A stretch of 16,354 nucleotides of DNA, taken from positions 1-16,354 of the forward strand of contig JAVYAJ010000143.1 in the NCBI GenBank assembly GCA_032229885.1, in the 5' to 3' direction. How positions within the stretch are numbered: the first letter of the stretch is position 1; each line of letters opens with the position of its first letter. The notes beneath the pieces are model-generated. The model was not told where the DNA came from and did not search any database. It saw only the letters and a list, made by a program, of their open reading frames with translations. A program made the position numbers and the translations under genes. The DNA is from Anammoximicrobium sp032229885 (GTDB lineage Bacteria; Planctomycetota; Planctomycetia; Pirellulales; Pirellulaceae). Shown here piece after piece: positions 8,238-14,479 of the stretch.

Positions 8238-8267
8238 CCGGCGCCGCCGTAGCCTGTGCCGCCGTAG
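8223..8267 (+). repeat. Three 15-nt tandem repeats at pcrA stop
   Basis: Units at 8223-8237, 8238-8252 and 8253-8267 follow CCGGTGCCGCCGTAA with one to three changes. Each unit ends in a stop codon in the helicase frame (TAA, TAG, TAG), so the last codons and stop of pcrA have been triplicated. Confidence 0.8.
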
Positions 8268-8370
8268 GACGCCCATCCTTCGCCCGCGCGAACAACGCCG
8301 GCGCAGCGACGTGCGGCGCCGCCGGGAAGGACGGTTGCGAAACCAGACGCCAGCGGACGGCGCGCCAGAC

Positions 8371-9138
8371 TCAGGCCGACATGGTGTTGATCTGCCGCGA
8401 TAGTTCCCGAACGAGAACCGCGGGGTCGAGCGGTTTGGGGAACCACTGATCCACGCCGTGCGGACCGCGTTGCACGCCCAACTGGTCCGGCGAGGAACCG
8501 CTGATCGCGTACACCTTCATATCTCGCAGTTCCGGATTGGCGCGGATCGCGTGGAGCGTCGCGGGGCCGTCACAACGAGGCATGCGCATATCCAACAGGA
8601 CCACATCCGGGCGCTTTTCGTTCTCCAAAAAGCTCAACGCGTCCTGGCCGTCGCGGGCCGTGTCCACTTGAAAGCCGCTCAATCGCAGATAGCTGGCCAG
8701 CAGCTCGCTCTCGTTGAGATTGTCCTCGACGATCAGGGCCCGTCCGAGAACGCCCGCGGGGCGAGCCGCGGGAGCGACGTGCTTGGCTTCGATCAGCCGC
8801 TGTTCCAACGCCGCGAACTCGTCCAGCGCTTTTTGCAGCGTCCGATCGGCGTCCTCCAGCCGATTGACTTGGACGAGTTTCTGCGACAGGTGCAACGCCA
8901 GTTTCGCGGCGTGCAAGCGATTGCGCAGCGCGTGGGAAAGCTTACCCTCGGAGGGCTGAGGCTCTTGCGTTGGGGCGCCTCCGTCGTTTTCGGCCAGCTC
9001 GTGCCGCAGCACGGTGACGTTCGGCGGCGCGTCGACGCCCACCCGCACTTTGCTGCCGCCGATGTTGAGAATTTCGACGGTGATTCCCAGGTTGGGAAAC
9101 ACGATTTTGTCATTGCGGCCGCGGGATAAGACAAGCAT
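8371..9138 (-). CDS. CsrA domain / helical linker / receiver hybrid
   Basis: This 255-residue hybrid has three parts. Residues 1-50 are a CsrA/RsmA RNA-binding domain (MLVLSRGRNDKIVF, ITVEILNIGG, VRVGVDAPPNVTVLRHEL); L4, R6 and R45 match the RNA-contact positions known in CsrA. Residues about 66-118 are a predicted helical linker beginning LSHALRNRLHAA, which resembles a histidine-kinase H-box with H69 as the candidate phospho-His. Residues about 132-252 are a complete receiver: acidic pocket E138/D139, phospho-acceptor D183 in LLDMRMP, S213 in ISGSS, and K235 in FPKPLD. The start is ATG at 9138 because AGGAGGT sits 7 nt upstream; a TTG two codons earlier is rejected. The likely role is post-transcriptional control whose RNA binding responds to phosphorylation (inferred). 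It is convergent with pcrA. The protein is cytosolic, with no membrane segment. Confidence 0.93.
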   Translation of the reverse strand: MLVLSRGRNDKIVFPNLGITVEILNIGGSKVRVGVDAPPNVTVLRHELAENDGGAPTQEPQPSEGKLSHALRNRLHAAKLALHLSQKLVQVNRLEDADRTLQKALDEFAALEQRLIEAKHVAPAARPAGVLGRALIVEDNLNESELLASYLRLSGFQVDTARDGQDALSFLENEKRPDVVLLDMRMPRCDGPATLHAIRANPELRDMKVYAISGSSPDQLGVQRGPHGVDQWFPKPLDPAVLVRELSRQINTMSA

Positions 9139-9145
9139 GATCAAG

Positions 9146-9152
9146 ACCTCCT
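9146..9152 (-). promoter_or_regulatory. Strong Shine-Dalgarno with GGA motif
   Basis: On the minus strand this reads AGGAGGT, 7 nt before the ATG of the CsrA-receiver gene. It fixes the start codon. The GGA within it, in the context GACAGGAGGT, could be a CsrA contact for autorepression (inferred). Confidence 0.75.
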
Positions 9153-9248
9153 GTCTGGCGCGCTGTGGCGCGATCTCGTCGCGATCAACCGTAGAGCGCC
9201 ACTGTCACGGGTTACGAAAACCAACCACCACTCCGTTGTTGGCGGCTA

Positions 9249-9275
9249 GCCGGCGCGTCTTCCGAGCGCGCCGGC
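9249..9275. repeat. 9-bp GC-rich hairpin, possible dispersed repeat
   Basis: GCCGGCGCG (9249-9257) and CGCGCCGGC (9267-9275) pair perfectly around a 9-nt loop. GCTAG occurs just outside both ends (9246-9250 and near 9284). No T-run follows on either strand, so it is probably not an intrinsic terminator. It looks like a REP-like intergenic element. Confidence 0.5.
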
Positions 9276-9541
9276 CCCACGGAGCTAGCAGCCATGCGTC
9301 CGCCATCCCTGCGGCAGATCCTCGCGGATCCAGGAAGTCCTTTCCCGATCGCTAGCCGTATTCAAGCATGTTCATACCGAAACTCAAAACATGGGTCAAG
9401 AGCGAATTTTTCGGCTTGTCGCTCAATTTTGCCAAAAGTAGGGGAGGTGGGCGCGTCTCGGGTGTGCGGAACACAAGTCCTGTACGATCGATCTCGCGCA
9501 CGATGACGTGGGCGATGGCCCTGCCGAGCGTCTCGTTTGCG

Positions 9542-9570
9542 TTGCGAACAGGTGGACGCCGCCATACAAT
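9542..9570 (+). promoter_or_regulatory. Putative sigma-70 promoter
   Basis: TTGCGA (9542-9547) and TACAAT (9565-9570) are spaced by 17 nt, giving a transcript start near 9577 and a leader of about 84 nt ahead of the membrane protein at 9661. The -10 matches consensus at 5 of 6 positions. Confidence 0.5.
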
Positions 9571-9660
9571 GCCTCGGATCGCACCCGCGTCGCGTGGGCC
9601 GGCCCGCGCGGCTTCGTGGCTGGGTGCAGAACCTCGAGACAACGCAACGGCTAGAGCGAC

Positions 9661-10905
9661 ATGACGGTACCGAACACGCGTCGACGAGTTCCCATTCTGG
9701 CTACGGGCATTTTCGTGTTGCTCGGCGGTCTGTGGGGCGGTCTGTTGCGGATGGGATGGATCTGGCCGGTCGTCAGCCCAGGGTCCGTGGCCTATCACGG
9801 CGCCCTGATGGTGGGCGGATTTTTGGGCACGCTGATCAGCTTGGAACGTTCGGTGGCGCTTGGGCGGCGCTGGACATACGGGGCGCCCATCTTGGCCGGT
9901 TTGGGGGGCGTCTGTCTCGTGGTTGGCTTGCCCATGGTCTATGGCCAAGCCCTCATGCTGTTGGGCAGCTTGGTCCTGGTGGGAATCTTTTTGAACGTCG
10001 TTTCTCGCCAGCTCACGCTGTTCACCGTCACGATGGGCCTGGGCGCCGTGGCTTGGGCTGTCGGCAATGGGCTGTGGCTGTGGGGGCGGCCGATCCCGCT
10101 GATTGTCGAATGGTGGGTCGCGTTTCTGGTGCTCACCATCGTGGGCGAACGCTTGGAACTGAGCCGGTTCCTGGCGCCCTTGCGCGGTCGATACGCCGGC
10201 TTCGTCCTGGCGGTCGGGCCTTATTTGGCGGGATTGATCGTGGGGCTATCCTGGCCTGGTCTCGGCTGGGCGCTGTCCGGCGTCGGCATGTTGGGCATGG
10301 TGGCTTGGCTGCTGATCCACGACTTGGCGCGGCAGACGGTCCGCCGCGCGGGCCTGACGCGCTTCGTTGCGCTGTGCCTGCTATCGGGCTATTTCTGGCT
10401 GGCCGTCGGCGGAGCGCTGGCGATCGCGAATGTCGTGGTCCTGCCTCTGATGAACGGCGTCGGCTGGAGTTGGATCAGCCAGGCGCCGCTCAATGGCATG
10501 GCCTACGATGGCATGCTGCATTCGGTCCTGCTGGGGTTCGTGTTCGCCATGATCTTTGGGCATGCGCCGATCATTTTTCCCGCCGTTCTCGACGTGCAAA
10601 TGGCGTATTACCCGCGATTCTACGCGCATCTGGCGCTGCTCGAATTGGCCGTTGCGCTGCGGCTGGTCGCCGATGTGGCGGATTGGTCCGCCGGTCGTCA
10701 GTGGTCCGGCGTCATCGGCGTGACGGCGATCCTCTTGTTTCTGGCTCAGACGATCACCAGCATCTCGCGCCGCGCGACGCCCACTCCGCCACCGCCCACG
10801 GCGCCACCGTCCGCGCCGTCGTCCGTCCCCCGGCCTGTCCAATCCGCGCAGACCGGCCGCACGATCTCGCTCCAGGTCCACCGGGGGCCACCGACCGAGC
10901 CGTAG
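9661..10905 (+). CDS. NnrS-like polytopic membrane protein
   Basis: This 414-residue protein has about a dozen hydrophobic segments from residue 11 to 371, followed by a Pro/Ser-rich tail (372-414, including TPTPPPPTAPP). Histidines sit within or next to membrane segments: H46 in YHGALMVGGFLGTLISLERSV, H287 in HSVLLGFVFAMIFGH, H301 and H323. This arrangement resembles the NnrS family, haem/copper membrane proteins linked to nitric-oxide stress, and more loosely haem-copper oxidase subunit I. The similarity is pattern-based and the function is tentative. The ATG has only a weak ribosome binding site. No denitrification or NO-sensing gene is adjacent, so the context does not confirm the role. 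It is a single-gene transcript by spacing, with hairpins directly after the stop. Confidence 0.65.
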   Translation: MTVPNTRRRVPILATGIFVLLGGLWGGLLRMGWIWPVVSPGSVAYHGALMVGGFLGTLISLERSVALGRRWTYGAPILAGLGGVCLVVGLPMVYGQALMLLGSLVLVGIFLNVVSRQLTLFTVTMGLGAVAWAVGNGLWLWGRPIPLIVEWWVAFLVLTIVGERLELSRFLAPLRGRYAGFVLAVGPYLAGLIVGLSWPGLGWALSGVGMLGMVAWLLIHDLARQTVRRAGLTRFVALCLLSGYFWLAVGGALAIANVVVLPLMNGVGWSWISQAPLNGMAYDGMLHSVLLGFVFAMIFGHAPIIFPAVLDVQMAYYPRFYAHLALLELAVALRLVADVADWSAGRQWSGVIGVTAILLFLAQTITSISRRATPTPPPPTAPPSAPSSVPRPVQSAQTGRTISLQVHRGPPTEP

Positions 10906-10960
10906 GGCGGCGACCACAGGAAAGGCGCGCCGCCCTGGAGGGACGCGCTTGGTCGCGTCC
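10905..10960. terminator. Two GC-rich hairpins after the NnrS-like gene
   Basis: GGGCGGCG (10905-10912) pairs with CGCCGCCC (10928-10935) around 15 nt. GGACGCG (10941-10947) pairs with CGCGTCC (10954-10960) around CTTGGT. The first hairpin starts on the last base of the stop codon. Neither is followed by a T-run, so factor-independent termination is uncertain. They may instead be dispersed repeats or stabilise the 3' end. Confidence 0.4.
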
Positions 10961-11142
10961 ACCGGGTGGCGGCTACGGCGGAGCGTGGCCACGGCGGGGC
11001 CTGGCCCTCCAGCGTGGCGTCAGCTTGCCTCGAGAGCGGCGTTCCATGCTGATAAATTGGGCAACAGTCGTCCATTGTGAGCGATGAATTCGGGCTGGCG
11101 GCATTATTTGATGATGCGGTACTTGCACAAGCTGTATCAATC
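10961..11142. other. Intergenic region upstream of response regulator
   Basis: No gene is visible. Composition shifts from very GC-rich (to about 11040) to AT-richer DNA just ahead of the promoter at 11143. A minus-strand frame starting at 11198 and crossing this region is low-complexity and is not called. Confidence 0.5.
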
Positions 11143-11170
11143 TTGACTGCATTTCCGAGGCCGTTATAAT
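11143..11170 (+). promoter_or_regulatory. Near-consensus sigma-70 promoter
   Basis: TTGACT (11143-11148) and a perfect TATAAT (11165-11170) are 16 nt apart, in a locally AT-rich stretch. Transcription would start near 11177, giving a leader of about 150 nt ahead of the response regulator ATG at 11329. This is the best promoter in the window. Confidence 0.75.
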
Positions 11171-11244
11171 CTCCACCATTGGCAAGTTCGGCAAACACGG
11201 CAGAGCCGGACGGGTCAAGCGGTTAGAACGGTGGCGGGAGGCGA

Positions 11245-11317
11245 GCTAACTAAGGATGTCGCGGGGCTTTGTTCGACACAGGTAGCTCAAGGCTAACTAA
11301 GTCGGCTAGGAAGGATT
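11245..11317 (+). promoter_or_regulatory. Leader with direct repeats and CsrA-like GGA motifs
   Basis: GCTAACTAAG occurs twice (11245-11254 and 11292-11301). The first copy runs into AAGGATGT (11252-11259), an exact match to the last eight positions of the known CsrA/RsmE consensus (ARGGAUGU). After the second copy comes AGGAAGGATT (11308-11317), which also holds the probable Shine-Dalgarno (GGAAGGA, 14-nt spacing to ATG). The two GGA motifs are about 59 nt apart, within the distance a CsrA dimer is known to bridge. Regulation by the CsrA hybrid encoded nearby is inferred. Confidence 0.45.
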
Positions 11318-11328
11318 TGACGAAAGCC

Positions 11329-11916
11329 ATGACTACGAAGACTGTTTTTACGACAGGCGAGGCGGCAAAGATCTGTAAGGTATCTCAGCAGACGATCATT
11401 CGCTGTTTTGACAATGGATCGTTAAAAGGATTTCGCGTTCCGGGGAGCAAGTTCCGCCGCATCCCCCGAGACCACTTGTTCGCGTTCATGCGGGATAACG
11501 GAATCCCCACGGACGCGCTGGAAGACGGCAAACGCAAGATCTTGATCGTGGACGACGACGAAGAGCTGGTCGATCTGCTCTCCGACGTCTTTGAAAAGGA
11601 AAAACGATTCGACATCCGCACGGCCAATAATGGCTTCGACGCCGGAATGCTGGTCCGCGAATTCCGCCCCGACGTGGTTATTCTGGATGTGATGTTGCCG
11701 GACATCAACGGCAAGGAAGTCTGCCAGCGCATTCGGAGCGATGATTCGCTGGAGGCCGTCAAGATCATCTGTATTTCCGGGATGGTGGAACAGGACAAGA
11801 TCGACGATCTCAAGGCGGCCGGAGCGAACGATTTCATGAACAAGCCGTTCAACGTCGATCGTCTGATGGACCGCGTCTGTGATTTGTTGGAGATCGAACG
11901 GGCGACGCCCGCGTGA
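11329..11916 (+). CDS. HTH (excisionase/MerR-like) - receiver response regulator
   Basis: This is a 195-residue response regulator with reversed order: the DNA-binding domain comes first. Residues about 5-57 match the HTH_17/excisionase-type winged helix (FTTGEAAKICKVSQQTIIRCFDNGSLKGFRVPGSKFRRI, then RDHLFAFM). Residues about 69-188 are a receiver with D75/D76, phospho-acceptor D120 in VVILDVMLPDING, S150 in CISGM and K172 in MNKPF. ATG 11329 is preferred because it directly precedes the HTH; in-frame TTG codons upstream (11317, 11269) are less likely. The histidine kinase gene starts 298 nt downstream on the same strand and is a candidate partner. Phosphorylation probably controls DNA binding, and the target genes are unknown. 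A hairpin (8-bp stem) overlaps the stop codon. Confidence 0.93.
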   Translation: MTTKTVFTTGEAAKICKVSQQTIIRCFDNGSLKGFRVPGSKFRRIPRDHLFAFMRDNGIPTDALEDGKRKILIVDDDEELVDLLSDVFEKEKRFDIRTANNGFDAGMLVREFRPDVVILDVMLPDINGKEVCQRIRSDDSLEAVKIICISGMVEQDKIDDLKAAGANDFMNKPFNVDRLMDRVCDLLEIERATPA

Positions 11917-11924
11917 GGCGTCGC
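11902..11924 (+). terminator. Hairpin overlapping the regulator stop codon
   Basis: GCGACGCC (11902-11909) and GGCGTCGC (11917-11924) form an 8-bp perfect stem with a 7-nt loop that contains the TGA. There is no following T-run, so termination is uncertain; it may attenuate read-through into the kinase gene. Confidence 0.35.
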
Positions 11925-12158
11925 GGCGACGCGCCCGCGCCATGTGACTCGGGTAGCAACCGGTTTGCCGATCTCATGGGCGTCCGTTCAAGACCGCGCG
12001 ACACCTGGTCGGCGAGCGGGCTGCCGACCGCCGTGGCCGTGGCCTGAGCGCGGCCGGACAACGTTGCGCACCGCGCCGCGTCGCGCATGACCGGACCGTC
12101 CCCAGGCCTGGCACAGCGCAGACAGACCGAAGCTCGCCTGACGGAAGTCCCTTCTAGG

Positions 12159-12202
12159 TCGTGCGCAGTATCGTACCGAGTCGTGCGACGTATCGTCTAT
12201 TG
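12159..12202 (+). promoter_or_regulatory. Tandem 22-bp imperfect repeat upstream of kinase
   Basis: Bases 12159-12180 and 12181-12202 are adjacent imperfect copies (TCGTGCGcaGTATCGT / TCGTGCGacGTATCGT, diverging afterwards). The 22-bp period equals about two helical turns, placing both copies on the same DNA face just upstream of the kinase start. It may be a regulator-binding site. The rest of the 11925-12214 gap shows nothing recognisable. Confidence 0.4.
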
Positions 12203-12214
12203 TGACCGAGCCGC

Positions 12215-13795
12215 ATGATTTGCCTGCCTGCCCTTACCGTTAGCCAACTGTCAGGTGGCCGGTTGTCGTGGCGTTTGCCGCTGTCCGAAGACGGTTTGGA
12301 CGGGCTCGTCACGGGGCTCGCGAGCGACCAGGGCGAGCGAGGGCTCGAGGCGCTGCTGGCGGACGAACCGGCGTTGTTGCTGTGGTGCGTCTGCCGATCT
12401 CCGTTGTGGTCTGATTCGGGGCCGCCAGACTTGGCCGCGGTTGCCCGATGGCTGGCCGCACACGGCCCCTATGTGCTGGCGTGGGGCGACGACGAGCAGG
12501 CGGCGGGGCAGTTGTATACCGCTGAGGATCTGACGCAGTGGGCAGAGCTTGCCGCAGCTTCGGCCGGTGTCGCCGATCTGGCCCGGCAACTGGCTTCGCC
12601 GCGTGACGCGCCGACGGCGTTTCTGTTCGGATTGTTGCACAACGCCCACGCCTGGCTGGCAGCCTGTGGTTCAGCGGGCGATCGTCCCCCGACCGACTCG
12701 GAGAACCGGGCGTCGGCCGATCCTGAGACGCCTCTGCCGGCTTGGCTGCTGAATTGGTTGCGGCAATTCCAAAGCCAACACGGCCGCGATCCGATCGCCG
12801 CCTTGATCGCACGGGTTCTGACATGCTGGCAGGCGTCACCCGAGGCGCCGCGCCGCGCCGATGCGGGCGACGTGGGCGAGCCGACGAAGGCTTGTTCCGT
12901 GGCTCGGCGGGCGCGGCAACGCTGGCTGTCCTCGCGGCTCGGTTTCGGCAACTTCGTCCCACCGATCTTCCGCACGCTGGCGCGATGTCGGAGTTTGGAG
13001 GCACGATTTGATCGCGAATTGGAGACCGCGAAGCTCGAAGCGATCAAGGCGTTTGCTTATGGGGCGAGCCACGAGATCAACAACCCGTTGGCCAACATCT
13101 CGACGCGCGCCCAGACCCTGCTTCGCGAAGAACGCGACCCCGAGCGGCGTCGCAAGCTAGCAGTGATCAACATGCAGGCCTTCCGCGCGCACGAGTTGAT
13201 CGCCGACTTGATGCTGTTTGCGCGGCCGCCAGCGTTGGTCCTGTCGGCGGTCGATCTGGTTTCGTTGGCGGATCAAGTTGTCGCGGAACTAAAGGTCGAA
13301 GCCGTCAGCCAGCAGACGGTGTTGGTGCGTTTGCCCGTTGCCGCGCCGGTCAACGTTGTCGCGGATCCGAATCATTTGAGCGCGGCGCTACGGGCGCTGT
13401 GCACAAACGCTCTGGAAGCGGTGCGGTTCGGAGGGCGGGTCGAGGTCTCGGTGGCTGGCGGCGTAACGGGGCCAACGGATTCCGACGGCCGAGCGTGGGC
13501 CGAAATCGTGGTCGCGGACACGGGCGCGGGCATCGAGCCCGAAGTTCGCCGCCACTTGTTCGACCCCTACTTTTCGGGCCGCGAGGCGGGCCGCGGCCTA
13601 GGGCTGGGCTTGGCAAAATCCTGGCGGATCGTCGTCGAGCATGGCGGGCGCATCGATGTGGACAGCCCGCCCGACGGGGGCGCCGTGTTTCGCATCCGAC
13701 TGCCCGTGCCCGGGCCGTCGTGCGCCGCGAGTCCGAACTTCGAGAATCCGGATCCTGTTCGGAGCCCACGTCCGCAAAACCGGCGATCCCCGTGA
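12215..13795 (+). CDS. Histidine kinase with HDOD-like N-terminal domain
   Basis: This is a 526-residue soluble sensor kinase. Residues about 40-200 look like a degenerate HDOD/HD-type domain (LADEPALLLWCVCRS, AFLFGLLHNAHAWLA) without the catalytic His-Asp pair. Residues about 272-338 are the dimerisation/phosphoacceptor domain with the H-box ASHEINNPLANI (phospho-His H286). Residues about 380-498 are the ATPase domain: N-box ALCTNALEAV (N398), G1 box VADTGAGI (435-440), F-box HLFDPYFS, G2 box GLGLGLAKS (461-469), and the terminal GGAVFRIRLP. There are no membrane segments, so it senses a cytoplasmic signal or partner. The ribosome binding site is weak. It follows the HTH-receiver gene at 298 nt and could phosphorylate that regulator, or the receiver of the CsrA hybrid; neither is shown by sequence. 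Confidence 0.9.
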   Translation: MICLPALTVSQLSGGRLSWRLPLSEDGLDGLVTGLASDQGERGLEALLADEPALLLWCVCRSPLWSDSGPPDLAAVARWLAAHGPYVLAWGDDEQAAGQLYTAEDLTQWAELAAASAGVADLARQLASPRDAPTAFLFGLLHNAHAWLAACGSAGDRPPTDSENRASADPETPLPAWLLNWLRQFQSQHGRDPIAALIARVLTCWQASPEAPRRADAGDVGEPTKACSVARRARQRWLSSRLGFGNFVPPIFRTLARCRSLEARFDRELETAKLEAIKAFAYGASHEINNPLANISTRAQTLLREERDPERRRKLAVINMQAFRAHELIADLMLFARPPALVLSAVDLVSLADQVVAELKVEAVSQQTVLVRLPVAAPVNVVADPNHLSAALRALCTNALEAVRFGGRVEVSVAGGVTGPTDSDGRAWAEIVVADTGAGIEPEVRRHLFDPYFSGREAGRGLGLGLAKSWRIVVEHGGRIDVDSPPDGGAVFRIRLPVPGPSCAASPNFENPDPVRSPRPQNRRSP

Positions 13796-13861
13796 TGGAG
13801 GCCACCGATTCGTCCGGGCGTCCTCGCGGCGCGGCCCAGCGGATCGGCGACGCCCCCCGGT

Positions 13862-14323
13862 TCACGATTCTTTTCGGTCGTCGCTGTCGACGATGTAGGA
13901 ATCGATGATCGTCGTCCGACCCGGCGGGCCGTGCTGTCCGTTTGGCGGCAACGTGTAAATCGTGAAATGCGATCTGACCCAAGCGCTCAATCGTTGGCGA
14001 ATCCAGCGACGACAGGCGGGAATCAGCAAGAGGATTCCGACCAGATCCGTCAGAACTCCGGGTATCACCAGCAGGACGCCAGCCACAAGGATCAGCGCTG
14101 CGTCGAACAGGGCGGCGGCCGGCATCCGGCCCGCCGTTAGATCGTCGCGAATCCGCAGCCACGCGCGCCAGCCCTGCGTCCAGGCCAACCAGCCGCCGAG
14201 CGCCGCCGTGGCGACGACCAGGAACAGCGAAAATCGCCACGAGAAGACGTCGGCCAAGCCGAACAGCAGGGCCAGTTCGACCAGCGACGCCAAGAGAAAC
14301 AAGATCAGGAGCCGCGGCAGCAT
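13862..14323 (-). CDS. fxsA: FxsA family membrane protein
   Basis: This 153-residue FxsA-family inner-membrane protein is named for suppression of F-plasmid exclusion of phage T7 in E. coli; its core function is unknown. It starts MLPRLLILFLLASLVELALLF with the conserved Glu (E16) inside the first membrane helix. A second helix is at about 30-48, and the family signature ALILVAGVLLVIPGVLTDLVGILLLIP is at about 76-102. The C-terminal tail (103-153) is hydrophilic and ends TTIIDSYIVDSDDRKES. The ATG at 14323 is chosen because the family normally starts immediately before the first helix; a GTG at 14377 would add 18 unusual residues. No Shine-Dalgarno is visible and a -10-like element lies only 9 nt upstream, suggesting a leaderless transcript. 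It is convergent with the kinase gene (66-nt gap). Confidence 0.9.
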   Translation of the reverse strand: MLPRLLILFLLASLVELALLFGLADVFSWRFSLFLVVATAALGGWLAWTQGWRAWLRIRDDLTAGRMPAAALFDAALILVAGVLLVIPGVLTDLVGILLLIPACRRWIRQRLSAWVRSHFTIYTLPPNGQHGPPGRTTIIDSYIVDSDDRKES

Positions 14324-14332
14324 GATGCACGA

Positions 14333-14361
14333 ATTGTAACACCGAGAAAGGCGTGTGCCAG
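14333..14361 (-). promoter_or_regulatory. Putative promoter for leaderless fxsA mRNA
   Basis: On the minus strand CTGGCA (14361-14356) and TACAAT (14338-14333) are spaced by 17 nt. The predicted transcript start is near 14326, three or so bases before the fxsA ATG, which fits the absence of a Shine-Dalgarno. Confidence 0.4.
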
Positions 14362-14438
14362 CGCCGCGCACGTTCACATCGTCTCGTGATGCCGAGCCCC
14401 CGTCGCGGCGCTACGGTGGTGAGAGGCAAGCATCAACG

Positions 14439-14479
14439 AAAACAGGGCTGCTGCCTCGCGAACGAAGCAGCAGCCCTGT
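14439..14479 (-). terminator. 13-bp perfect hairpin, terminator-like on minus strand
   Basis: Bases 14442-14454 and 14467-14479 form a perfect 13-bp stem (ACAGGGCTGCTGC and its complement) with a 12-nt loop. Read on the minus strand the stem is followed by TTTT (14442-14439), as in an intrinsic terminator. The nearest minus-strand gene upstream, the SGNH hydrolase, ends at 14912, leaving over 400 nt unexplained. It may end a long 3' UTR or a separate small RNA. Confidence 0.6.

Larger units (their letters stand above)
9139..9660. other. Divergent intergenic region, no gene
   Basis: This 520-bp gap separates the minus-strand CsrA-receiver gene from the plus-strand membrane protein gene. It contains a hairpin at 9249-9275 and a promoter at 9542-9570. 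The segment around 9361-9440 is more AT-rich than its surroundings. No open frame here has a ribosome binding site or recognisable domain. Confidence 0.6.

Noticed and set aside
9537..11087. Plus-strand frame of 516 codons overlapping the NnrS-like gene
   Set aside because: It has Arg/Gly-rich shadow composition. The alternative frame gives a coherent multi-helix membrane protein with a sensible start and promoter.
10746..11198. Minus-strand frame starting at 11198 with a semi-plausible N-terminus
   Set aside because: It is low-complexity (Ala/Ser/Asn), has no ribosome binding site, and overlaps a strong plus-strand promoter and the end of the NnrS-like gene.
13350..14429. Minus-strand frame of 359 codons spanning fxsA and the kinase end
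   Set aside because: It is Arg-rich and out of frame with FxsA, which has clear family motifs; it is a shadow frame.
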